Source of the DNA: an uncultured Parabacteroides sp.
Lineage (GTDB): Bacteria; Bacteroidota; Bacteroidia; Bacteroidales; Tannerellaceae
Reading direction: 5' to 3'
NCBI GenBank assembly: GCA_949289155.1
Contig: CASEMX010000010.1
Coordinates: 1-62,412 of the forward strand
Length of the DNA: 62,412 nucleotides
A program made the translations under genes and the position numbers. Under the pieces are notes generated by a model. That model did not search any database and was not told the origin of the DNA. It worked only from the letters and a program-made list of their open reading frames with translations. Positions within the stretch are counted from its first letter, which is position 1. The number at the start of each line of letters is the position of its first letter. Shown here in pieces: positions 1 through 7,800 of the stretch.

Positions 1-781
1 TGGCGAGCAGCGCGAGCCTGCGGTAGGCTGCCGGTGTATGTTTTGGGCCTCGAAGAGGTCCAATGAGGTGATTCGACCTCTTCGAGGCCGTCCTTTTTCG
101 TGTTCCGTGCTGCAGGTTCGCTTCGCTCACCCGCAGTTAAGCACGTTGTCGCGGCTTCGCCGCTTTTCTCTTTCCTCTGGAAAAATCTGACTCTTTTCCG
201 TTCGGAAATCGGTTGCTCCCGTCGGGAGGAGGTTTTTTCCGTCCGGAAATTGGTTGCTCCCATCGGGAGGAGGTTTATTCTTGTGGGAAAATGGTCGGCG
301 GCGGAGCCGTCGAACGATGCTTAACCGTTGGCGAGCAGCGCGAGCCTTCGGTAGGCTGCCGGTGTATGTTTTGGGCCTCGAAGAGGTCCAATGAGGTGAT
401 TCGACCTCTTCGAGGCCGTGTTTTTATGGGTTCGGTGCTGCAGGTTCGCTTCGCTCACCCGCAGTTAAGCATGGTGTCGCGGCTTCGCCGCTTTTCTCTT
501 TCCTCTGGAAAAATCTGACTCTTTTCTGCTCAGAAATCAGTCGCTCCCGTTGGGAGGAGGTTTTTTCCGCTCAGAAATTAGTTGCTCCCGTCGGGAGGAG
601 CAAATTTCCTTCAGGAAAATTAACGCTCCCGTTGGGAGGAGTAAATTTCCGTTAAGAAATCAGTTGCTCCCGCCGGGAGGAGGTTTTTTCCGTTCGGAAA
701 TTGGTTGCTCCCGTCGGGAGGAGATTTTTTCCGTCGGGAAATTAGTCGCTCCCGTCGGGAGGAGAGGATTGCGGGCAGTTT
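1..781. repeat. Array A: 41-bp palindrome array plus long hairpins
   Basis: No gene is supported here. Two clusters of tandem 41-bp units are seen: the GGGAGG core recurs at about 223, 264 and then 551, 592, 633, 674, 715, 756, exactly 41 bp apart. Each unit holds two small palindromes, CTCCCG-t-CGGGAG and TTTCCG-tt-CGGAAA, joined by short spacers. The arms co-vary: TTTCTG/CAGAAA, TTTCCG/CGGAAA, TTTCCT/AGGAAA. The block starting at 1 is repeated from 329, a 328-bp period equal to 8 x 41. The array ends within about 10 bp of the pbpC stop codon. Its left limit lies outside the window. Confidence 0.95.
295..495. repeat. Long hairpin element in array A (second copy)
   Basis: About 200 bp fold back on themselves around a centre near 395. 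The core is a 15-bp perfect inverted repeat (374-388 with 403-417, arms GGCCTCGAAGAGGTC and its complement). Outer arms continue imperfectly: GCTTAAC at 319-325 against GTTAAGC at 464-470, and a GGCGGCGGAGCCG-like left end against GCGGCTTCGCCGC. A first copy, cut by the window start, covers 1 to about 165 with its core at 46-60/75-89. A length near 5 x 41 bp and its position among 41-bp units suggest it belongs to the same repeat system. Confidence 0.85.
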
Positions 782-3157
782 TTATTCCCGCACTTCGAAG
801 AGGATGCTGCGGCGGTTGCCTTCGTCGTCCACCAGCGTGAGGCGATGGTTTCCTGCGCCGATTTCCGTTGCCATTTGATGAATCCGATGCGTTTCCCCTA
901 AATAAACATCGTCCAGATGCCAGTACACCGTCGCGTCGGGGCGAATGTGGGTCGCCCGCATGACGACACGCTCCTGTCTGCCCGAAAATCCCTTCGGGAG
1001 ATAAAGCACGGCGAGATGTTCGGGATAAATAATCGCCATCTGCGGCGATGCCTCTTCGTCGCATCCCGGCTTCATGGGCGGAAGGGGAGCGTAGTCGAGA
1101 TGGTAGTTTTTATAATAATAGGCTTGCGCCGGGGGCAACACGAACCACGTGCGGCGCACCATCCGGCGGACTGACTCGCAACTGCTGTTGACGCGATAGG
1201 CGCCGTCGGGCGAGAGGTGAATCAGCCGATGGTAGGGGCACACCGGCGAGTTCAGCCCTGCGCGGGGGATATAGAGCGTGTCCCGGTCGGGACAGACCGC
1301 CGAAGCCTTGTGTCCGCTTTGCCGGCAGACCGAAGCAAGCTCCAATTCATCGTAGGGCATGTCAAACCACGGCGTGTCGGGCAAAAGCGAGAAGATATCG
1401 AACAGCACCGGCGCGGCGTACCCTACGCCGGTCAGTCCCGCACGCCCCTCGCCGGAGGCATTGCCGACCCACACGCCGACCACATAACGGGGCGTAACGC
1501 CGATAGCCCACGCATCGCGGCCGCCGTAACTCGTCCCCGTCTTCCACGCCACGCGCTTCATCGAGGCGAATTGCTGCCAGTCCGCCTCCTCCTCCGGGCG
1601 GTTGAGTCCCGACATGGCATCGAGCATGAACCAGACCGCCGCATGGGAGAGCGTGCCGCGGTCACTGAGCCGCGGGTCGGCGACCGAGCGAATCGGGTCG
1701 GGGCGACTAAAAGAGGTCAGGCGCAAGGGCCGGATGTCCGAGGGGTCGTAGCGTCCGTTGTACAATCGGTAGTGCTTCATTTGGCGGGCGAGTGAAGCGT
1801 ACATTCCCGCAAGGTCCCACAGCGTTCCTTCGGCTCCGCCGAGAATAAGGGATGCCCCATAGTGCTCCTCGCTGAAACGGAGCGTCGTCATCCCCAATTT
1901 TTTAAGGAGAACCATGAATCGCCCGGTGTTGTATTGACCCAGCATCCGGACGAGCGGCACATTGAGCGAACGCTCTATGGCTGTCCGGGCGGGCACGGCG
2001 CCATAGTATGTTTTGTTGAAATTCTGGGGGGTGAAGCCGTTGATGTTCAACGGAACATCGGCGACGAGCGTGCCGGGCAGCAGTGTCCCGTCGTTCAGCA
2101 TCCCGGCATAAAGGAAGGGCTTCAAGAGGCTGCCGGTGCTCCGCGGCGCGGTAATCAGGTCAACTTGATACCCTTTGTCCTCGCTCTCGTCGCCGGTGAC
2201 ATTCCCGACGTAAGCAAGCACCTCGCCGGTCTCGATGTCGGCCACCAACGCGGCACTATTGTATAAATAATTCGAGCGGTAGTCGGCGGCATAGCGATTG
2301 ACGATGCCCTGCACCTGCTGTTGGAGTTGCGGACGGACGGTCGTGCGGATTCGTTCGCCCTGCCGGTTCTTCGCCATACGGTCTAATAAATGAGGCGCGA
2401 GTTGAGGAAGCGGCAATGGTTTTTCGGGCAACGGCTCCAAGCAGGAGAGCTCGTAGGTGATTGGGTCGATGACCCCGTCGTCGCAGAGCGACCGCAGCAA
2501 CCGGTCGCGTTTCTCTTTCAGGCGCGAACGGTTCCGCCCCGGATGAATCAATGCCGGCGAATTGGGCAGCACCGCCAACGTCGCCTGTTCCGCCCACGAC
2601 AACGAGGCGGCGTCCCTGCCGAAATACCGCCACGCCGCCGCTTCGATGCCGACTACATTTCCGCCGAAGGGCGCATGCGACGCATACATCCGGAGGATTT
2701 CCTCTTTACTGTAAACCGCATCCAAGTAGAGCGCCCATACAAGCTCGACGAACTTCTGCCCTATGGTACGCGGAGGATTTTTCCGTGCCATGCGTGCCAC
2801 CTGCATCGTGAGGGTGCTTCCGCCGCTGACGACGCGCCCCTCCCGAAGATTCCACCACGCCGCACGCAGCAACGCCGCCACATCCACGCCGGGATGCTGT
2901 CGGAAGCGTTTGTCTTCATACTGTTGGATACAGCAGGCAAATTTCTCCGGGACCTCCGCTGCCTCCGGGAAGCGCCACTGTCCGTCGGCAGCAATCCGGG
3001 CGCCCAGCAGGACGTCGGACGAATCGACAGTCGCATACAGCAGGGTCGAACAGGGGGCATTGAACAACGGACGCGGAACCCATAACCTCAGCCCGCCGAT
3101 GAGCAATAGCAGCACGCAGCCGACCGCCATCCCGATATGAACGCTTTTTTTCTGCAT
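782..3157 (-). CDS. pbpC: Penicillin-binding protein 1C (bifunctional peptidoglycan synthase)
   Basis: A class A penicillin-binding protein of 791 residues that would polymerise glycan strands and cross-link peptides in the periplasm. One N-terminal membrane segment lies at about residues 9-28. The glycosyltransferase domain follows, with catalytic Glu81 in EDKRFRQHPG and the SGGSTLTMQ motif near 111. The transpeptidase domain has S343-x-x-K346, SLN at 397-399 and KTGT at 539-542. The C-terminal roughly 90 residues fit the BiPBP_C domain that separates PBP1C from other class A enzymes. The alpha-2-macroglobulin gene that often accompanies pbpC is not adjacent; the upstream neighbour is the AraC gene 13 bp away on the same strand, so the two may be co-transcribed. 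Confidence 0.93.
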   Translation of the reverse strand: MQKKSVHIGMAVGCVLLLLIGGLRLWVPRPLFNAPCSTLLYATVDSSDVLLGARIAADGQWRFPEAAEVPEKFACCIQQYEDKRFRQHPGVDVAALLRAAWWNLREGRVVSGGSTLTMQVARMARKNPPRTIGQKFVELVWALYLDAVYSKEEILRMYASHAPFGGNVVGIEAAAWRYFGRDAASLSWAEQATLAVLPNSPALIHPGRNRSRLKEKRDRLLRSLCDDGVIDPITYELSCLEPLPEKPLPLPQLAPHLLDRMAKNRQGERIRTTVRPQLQQQVQGIVNRYAADYRSNYLYNSAALVADIETGEVLAYVGNVTGDESEDKGYQVDLITAPRSTGSLLKPFLYAGMLNDGTLLPGTLVADVPLNINGFTPQNFNKTYYGAVPARTAIERSLNVPLVRMLGQYNTGRFMVLLKKLGMTTLRFSEEHYGASLILGGAEGTLWDLAGMYASLARQMKHYRLYNGRYDPSDIRPLRLTSFSRPDPIRSVADPRLSDRGTLSHAAVWFMLDAMSGLNRPEEEADWQQFASMKRVAWKTGTSYGGRDAWAIGVTPRYVVGVWVGNASGEGRAGLTGVGYAAPVLFDIFSLLPDTPWFDMPYDELELASVCRQSGHKASAVCPDRDTLYIPRAGLNSPVCPYHRLIHLSPDGAYRVNSSCESVRRMVRRTWFVLPPAQAYYYKNYHLDYAPLPPMKPGCDEEASPQMAIIYPEHLAVLYLPKGFSGRQERVVMRATHIRPDATVYWHLDDVYLGETHRIHQMATEIGAGNHRLTLVDDEGNRRSILFEVRE

Positions 3158-3170
3158 GGCAGGATGGATT

Positions 3171-4034
3171 TCAGGGTTGCCGGTTGCGATACTCCGAAGG
3201 CGTCAAGCCCTCGCGCTTTTTGAAGAAGGTAGCGAATTGCCCCGCATTCTGGAAGTGGAGCTGATAGGCAATCTCCGAAATATTGAGCGCCGTCTGCGTG
3301 AGCAACTCTTTCGCACGTATCAATCGCAATTGTATCTGGTATTGCGCCGGAGAAACGCCCGTATAATCCTTGAACGTCTTGCGGAACAGCGAATATCCGA
3401 CGCCCAATTGGGCGGCTATGGCTTCGGGAGAGGTCGGTTCTTCGATGTTTGCCCGCATCAGCCGGCGTGCCTCGGCCAACTTCTCGATAATGCCCGGATT
3501 GCAGAAGGGCTGGTTCCTGTGCTTGAAAATAATGGTGCTCGTCATGTGCTGGAGGATTCCGGCGAGCATGATTTGGTAGCCCGCGCGCTCGTCGTTCGCT
3601 GTACGGAGCAAATCTTCATACAGCCCGATAAGCGAATGGCTAATCCCGATAGGAAGGACCGGATTCTCCAAGGCGAAGAACCCTTTGCTGTGCAATCGCT
3701 CGAAATAGACGCCGCGGAATCCGACCCAGTATTCGTCCCATCCGCTTTCCGGGTCCGGACGGTAATTGTGCCATTCTCCGGGAAACAGGATGAGGAGGTC
3801 GCCGGCTTTGACGGTGGTTGGTTTGCAATGGGCGGAGGCGAACTCTCCGTGCCCTCGGGTAAGGTAAACGAACTGGAATTCGTTCAATACGCGGCCGTTT
3901 TGTTTCTGGAAGTTATAATCTTTCGGATGTTTCGACAGCGGATAGGGCGCACCGGACGGGATGAACTGGAATCCAGCCGTTGTGATGACCGCTCCCCAGT
4001 CTTCGTCGTTCGGACTGTAGGTCAGGTAATGCAT
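3171..4034 (-). CDS. rhaR: AraC-family regulator, probable L-rhamnose activator
   Basis: A 287-residue AraC/XylS-type protein: an N-terminal cupin-like effector domain (residues about 10-150) and a C-terminal double helix-turn-helix (about 185-285, with EIAYQLHFQNAGQFATFFKK-type signature). It is divergent from rhaB, the arrangement of the rhamnose regulator in Bacteroides thetaiotaomicron, so control of the adjacent operon is a good inference but not shown. In-frame ATGs also exist at 4094 and 4061; I chose 4034 because the protein then begins MHYLTYSP, as such regulators usually do. The promoter candidate is the -7 box at 4142-4135, which faces the rhaB box. Confidence 0.85.
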   Translation of the reverse strand: MHYLTYSPNDEDWGAVITTAGFQFIPSGAPYPLSKHPKDYNFQKQNGRVLNEFQFVYLTRGHGEFASAHCKPTTVKAGDLLILFPGEWHNYRPDPESGWDEYWVGFRGVYFERLHSKGFFALENPVLPIGISHSLIGLYEDLLRTANDERAGYQIMLAGILQHMTSTIIFKHRNQPFCNPGIIEKLAEARRLMRANIEEPTSPEAIAAQLGVGYSLFRKTFKDYTGVSPAQYQIQLRLIRAKELLTQTALNISEIAYQLHFQNAGQFATFFKKREGLTPSEYRNRQP

Positions 4035-4124
4035 TTGTTCTCGACATTGTATATTCCCCATTTTTTGTATCAGAATTGAAAGGTTTAAAATCAATATGCA
4101 AATAGATTTCTCCGACTTATCGGA

Positions 4125-4142
4125 TATTTTTGCTCAAAAATA
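4125..4142. promoter_or_regulatory. Face-to-face divergent promoters of rhaR and rhaB
   Basis: TATTTTTG at 4125-4132 on the plus strand and the same octamer on the minus strand at 4142-4135 are separated by two bases. Both match the Bacteroidetes -7 consensus TAnnTTTG. The plus box would start rhaB transcription about 40 bp before its ATG, and the minus box the AraC gene. The two polymerases would compete for the same melted region, which could make the regulator and operon mutually exclusive. No convincing TTG was found at the expected -33 spacing for rhaB, consistent with activator dependence. Confidence 0.6.
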
Positions 4143-4171
4143 GGAAAAATCTTTAACCCGTTCGATATATT

Positions 4172-5659
4172 ATGGAAGCAAACAACTTTTTGGCATTCGA
4201 CATCGGGGCATCCAGCGGCCGCGTGTTGCTCATCTCATTCCGTGAAGGGCACTTTGAAATGCGGGAAATCCACCGCTTCCCCAATCGGATGATGGAATTG
4301 CATGGCCGTTATTACTGGAATTTATACCATATATATAATGAACTGAAGCAGGCGCTGTCGATTTGCGGAAGGGAACGGATAAAGCTCACTTCGGTGGGTG
4401 TCGATACGTGGGGCGTCGATTTCGGACTGTTGGGAGCGGACGGAACCATTCTGGGCTTGCCGCGTGCATACCGCGATTCCTTCACCGCCGGGACGCCGGA
4501 GATTTTCTTCGAGGAAAAGATGTCCCGCCGGGAAGTGTACCGGAGGACCGGCATCCAAATCATGAATTTCAACAGCCTCTTCCAATTGTATCAGGAAAAA
4601 CGGGAGAATTACGCGCCATTGAAGCAAGCGACAACGATTTTGTTCATGCCGGACTTGATTTCCTATATGCTGACAGGAAATTGCGTGTGCGAATATACGG
4701 ATGCTTCGACTTCCCAGTTGCTGAACCCTCATTCGAAAGAGATGGACCGGGATTTGCTGGATGCGGTGGACATCCCGGCAAGTTGCTTCGCTCGGATGGT
4801 CTTTCCCGGAACGATTGTCGGAAGGCTGACCGATAATTTGGCACGGGAGACCGGCGTCGGCAAGGTGAAGGTGATTGCGGTCGCCGGGCATGACACCGCC
4901 TCGGCGGTAGCTGCCGTCCCGACAACGGATGCCCGGTTTGCTTATCTGAGCAGCGGAACATGGAGTTTGATGGGCATCGAGACGGAGAGTCCGATAATTT
5001 CTGATGAATCTTATCGTGAAAACTTCACGAACGAGGGAGGAATCGACGGCACGACCCGGTTCTTGAAGAATATAACGGGAATGTGGCTGCTGGAACGTTG
5101 CAAAGAGGAATGGGAACAGGATGGAGCCGTTTTTTCGTATGCCGACCTCATTGGTTTGATGGAACAGGAGGAAGCCTACCGCTCGTTCGTGAATCCGGAC
5201 GATAGTTGCTTTGCGAATCCTACAACTATGCAGGAGGCGATTCGCCGGTATTGCGGGCAGACGAACCAGCCCGGACCGGAGAATATCGGGCAATTTGTCC
5301 GTTGCATTTTCGAAAGCTTGGCGTTCAGCTATCGGAAAGTACTGAACCGATTGAAGCAGATGGCCCCGTTCCCAATCGAACGGTTGCATATCATAGGCGG
5401 AGGCGCGAAGAATGATTTTTTGAATCAACTGATTGCAGATGTCATCCAAATGCCGGTAATAGCCGGTCCATCGGAAGCGACCGCCATCGGAAACGGATTG
5501 ATTCAGACTCGCGCGGCAGGGTTGGTGAATAATCGCTGGGAAATGCGACGTCTGATTCTGGAGAGCATTTCCCCCAAAACTTTTTTGCCGAAATCTTCTT
5601 GCTCTTCGGAAGAGTTGGAGCAGGCTTATCAGCGCTTTTTAAGTTTAACCTCTAAATAA
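4172..5659 (+). CDS. rhaB: L-rhamnulokinase
   Basis: A 495-residue FGGY-family sugar kinase that phosphorylates L-rhamnulose at C1 with ATP, the second step of cytoplasmic rhamnose breakdown. The N-terminal phosphate-binding motif FDIGASSGRV lies at residues 9-18, and the presumed catalytic base is Asp241 in AGHDTASAV. The C-terminal ATPase-fold motif is near 400 (IIGGGAKNDFLNQ). Length matches E. coli RhaB (489). It leads the operon, with rhaA 9 bp downstream. Family-level assignment is strengthened by the isomerase and aldolase next door. Confidence 0.96.
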   Translation: MEANNFLAFDIGASSGRVLLISFREGHFEMREIHRFPNRMMELHGRYYWNLYHIYNELKQALSICGRERIKLTSVGVDTWGVDFGLLGADGTILGLPRAYRDSFTAGTPEIFFEEKMSRREVYRRTGIQIMNFNSLFQLYQEKRENYAPLKQATTILFMPDLISYMLTGNCVCEYTDASTSQLLNPHSKEMDRDLLDAVDIPASCFARMVFPGTIVGRLTDNLARETGVGKVKVIAVAGHDTASAVAAVPTTDARFAYLSSGTWSLMGIETESPIISDESYRENFTNEGGIDGTTRFLKNITGMWLLERCKEEWEQDGAVFSYADLIGLMEQEEAYRSFVNPDDSCFANPTTMQEAIRRYCGQTNQPGPENIGQFVRCIFESLAFSYRKVLNRLKQMAPFPIERLHIIGGGAKNDFLNQLIADVIQMPVIAGPSEATAIGNGLIQTRAAGLVNNRWEMRRLILESISPKTFLPKSSCSSEELEQAYQRFLSLTSK

Positions 5660-5668
5660 ATTATAATC

Positions 5669-6928
5669 ATGATAACCGAAAGGAATATACTCGCTGCGTA
5701 TGAATTAGCCAAAGAACGTTATGCGAACTGGGGAGTAGATACGGAGAAAGCAATGGAAAAATTGCAGCGCATCGCGTTGTCTTTGCACTGCTGGCAGACG
5801 GACGATGTGGCAGGCTTCGAAAGCCGGAATTGTTCATTGACCGGAGGAATTCAAGTGACCGGCAATTATCCGGGACGTGCCCGTACGATAGACGAGGTCC
5901 GTGCGGATGCATTGAAAGTAACCTCCCTGATTCCGGGGAAACATCGTTTCAGCCTTCATGCAACTTATGGAGATTTTGAAGGAAAAAACGTAGACCGTGA
6001 CCAGATTGAGCCGGAGCATTTCCGAAGTTGGATGGAATGGGCGAAAGAACATGAAATGAAACTGGATTTCAATAGCACTTCGTTCTCTCATCCGAAAAGC
6101 GGGAATTTGACGTTAGCCAATCCGGACGATTCGATTCGTGGATTCTGGATTGAACATACGAAACGTTGCCGTTGGATAAGTGAAGAGATGGGTAAGTTTC
6201 AGGAGTCTCCCTGCATGATGAACCTTTGGATTCATGACGGCAGCAAAGAAGTCCCGGCGAGCCGTCTGAAATATCGGCAGATTTTAGAAAATTCGTTGGA
6301 CGAAATTTTCAAAAGAAGGTATGAAAACATGAAAGACTGCATAGAGGCGAAACTTTTCGGTATCGGATTGGAAAGCTATACGGTCGGCTCTTATGATTTT
6401 TATTTAGGTTATGGCGCGAAGAAGCAGAAGATTGTTACGCTGGATACGGGACATTTCCATTTGACGGAGAGCATTGCCGACAAGATTTCCTCTTTGCTGC
6501 TCTTTACGCCGGAGATTATGTTGCATGTGAGTCGTCCGATTCGTTGGGATAGTGACCATGTGGTTATCCTGAACGATGAACTTCTGGATTTGTCGCGGGA
6601 ATTGGTCCGCTGCGATGCGTTGGAGCGTGTGCATATCGGATTAGACTATTTTGATGCAACGATTAATCGAATTGGGGCTTATGTCATAGGGATTCGGGCG
6701 ACGCAGAAAGCGTTGCTTCAGGCGTTGCTTGAGCCTACGGATAGATTATTGATATATGAAAATAATGGGCAGTTTTTCCAGCGTCTGGCGTTACAAGAAG
6801 AATTAAAGAGTTTGCCATGGAATGCTGTTTGGGATATGTTCTGTTTAAGAAACGGAGTTCCGGTAGGAGAAAGCTATATAGCGGATATTGAAAAGTATGA
6901 AGCAGAAGTAACGAGTAAACGCGTATAA
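5669..6928 (+). CDS. rhaA: L-rhamnose isomerase
   Basis: A 419-residue protein, the same length as E. coli RhaA, interconverting L-rhamnose and L-rhamnulose in the cytoplasm with divalent metals (Mn/Zn). Conserved blocks include CWQTDDVAGFE near residue 32, KLDFNSTSFSHPKSG near 131 and DTGHFHLTE followed by HVSRPIRWDSDHV near 258-293, which carry the metal-binding acidic and histidine residues of the family. It lies between kinase and aldolase genes. In B. thetaiotaomicron a rhamnose permease gene follows the isomerase gene; here only 55 bp separate it from rhaD and no permease is present. Confidence 0.97.
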   Translation: MITERNILAAYELAKERYANWGVDTEKAMEKLQRIALSLHCWQTDDVAGFESRNCSLTGGIQVTGNYPGRARTIDEVRADALKVTSLIPGKHRFSLHATYGDFEGKNVDRDQIEPEHFRSWMEWAKEHEMKLDFNSTSFSHPKSGNLTLANPDDSIRGFWIEHTKRCRWISEEMGKFQESPCMMNLWIHDGSKEVPASRLKYRQILENSLDEIFKRRYENMKDCIEAKLFGIGLESYTVGSYDFYLGYGAKKQKIVTLDTGHFHLTESIADKISSLLLFTPEIMLHVSRPIRWDSDHVVILNDELLDLSRELVRCDALERVHIGLDYFDATINRIGAYVIGIRATQKALLQALLEPTDRLLIYENNGQFFQRLALQEELKSLPWNAVWDMFCLRNGVPVGESYIADIEKYEAEVTSKRV

Positions 6929-6983
6929 ATTTGTATTTTGTTGGATACAGGGAAATAGAGGAAGAAGCAAAACAGATAATACA

Positions 6984-7787
6984 ATGAAACAGATAAGAGA
7001 CAATGAAGCATTGATGGCTGAAATAGGGCGTATCGCTGAAGTCGCAGGTTATTTATGGACGAAAGGTTGGGCGGAGCGTAACGGAGGGAACATTTCTGTA
7101 AATGTCACGTCGTTACTATCCGATGAAGAGCGGTCATTACCGGCATTGACTCCGGCTAAGCCGTTGCCGGAAAGAATGACTGCGCTTTCAGGCCACGTGT
7201 TTTACGTGACAGGAACCGGCAAACGGATGCGTTATGTGGCACAAGCTCCGTTCGAAAATGGAGCGTTGATTCGCGTGTCTGCTGATGGTTCGAGTTATGA
7301 ACTGATAGCCGAGCAACCTATTTTGCCGACTTCGGAACTGCCATCCCATTTAATGATGCATAATTATCTGCGTGCTCAAGGACGGGATAATCGGGTGGTC
7401 CTGCATACCCATCCGACCGATTTAATTGGTATGACGCATTGCCGCCGCTTTTTGGATTCGGATGTGCTTACGCATTTGTTATGGAGTATGATTCCGGAAT
7501 GTCGTATTATTGTGCCGAAAGGGATAGGCATTGTTCCGTATGAAATTCCGGGAACAGTCGAATTAGCTCATGCAACTATCCGACAATTGGAACGACATGA
7601 TGTGGTTTTTTGGGAAAAACATGGAATTTTAGCCGTCGGTGAGGACATCATAGAATGTTTCGATGCGATTGATACGCTGAGCAAATCGGCGCAAATTTAT
7701 TTTAGTGCCCGTTTAGCTTCCGGAGAAGAACCGGAAGGTATGACACAGCAGCAATTGAATGATTTGGTTCCGGCATTCGGACTTTAA
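6984..7787 (+). CDS. rhaD: Rhamnulose-1-phosphate aldolase
   Basis: A 267-residue class II (zinc) aldolase of the AraD/FucA superfamily, cleaving L-rhamnulose 1-phosphate to dihydroxyacetone phosphate and L-lactaldehyde. Zinc ligands are visible as His141 and His143 in HTHPTDLIG and His213 in WEKHGILAVG, closely matching the E. coli numbering (141, 143, 212). Its stop codon lies 13 bp before the start chosen for the next gene, so the glycosidase is probably co-transcribed. No lactaldehyde reductase gene follows in this window, so lactaldehyde must be handled elsewhere. Confidence 0.96.
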   Translation: MKQIRDNEALMAEIGRIAEVAGYLWTKGWAERNGGNISVNVTSLLSDEERSLPALTPAKPLPERMTALSGHVFYVTGTGKRMRYVAQAPFENGALIRVSADGSSYELIAEQPILPTSELPSHLMMHNYLRAQGRDNRVVLHTHPTDLIGMTHCRRFLDSDVLTHLLWSMIPECRIIVPKGIGIVPYEIPGTVELAHATIRQLERHDVVFWEKHGILAVGEDIIECFDAIDTLSKSAQIYFSARLASGEEPEGMTQQQLNDLVPAFGL

Positions 7788-7800
7788 CCTGATGCAGATT

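Noticed and set aside
213-840. Open frames across array A (repeats like RSEIGCSRREE)
   Set aside because: Same effect: translated repeats with no real gene features.
3156-4079. 307-codon plus-strand frame opposite the AraC gene
   Set aside because: Mirror of the regulator gene; low-complexity translation and no start signals.
4322-5449. 375-codon minus-strand frame within rhaB
   Set aside because: Antisense of a conserved kinase; no homology seen.
6929-6983. Remnant of a rhamnose permease gene between rhaA and rhaD
   Set aside because: Only 55 bp, with no readable fragment of a membrane protein.
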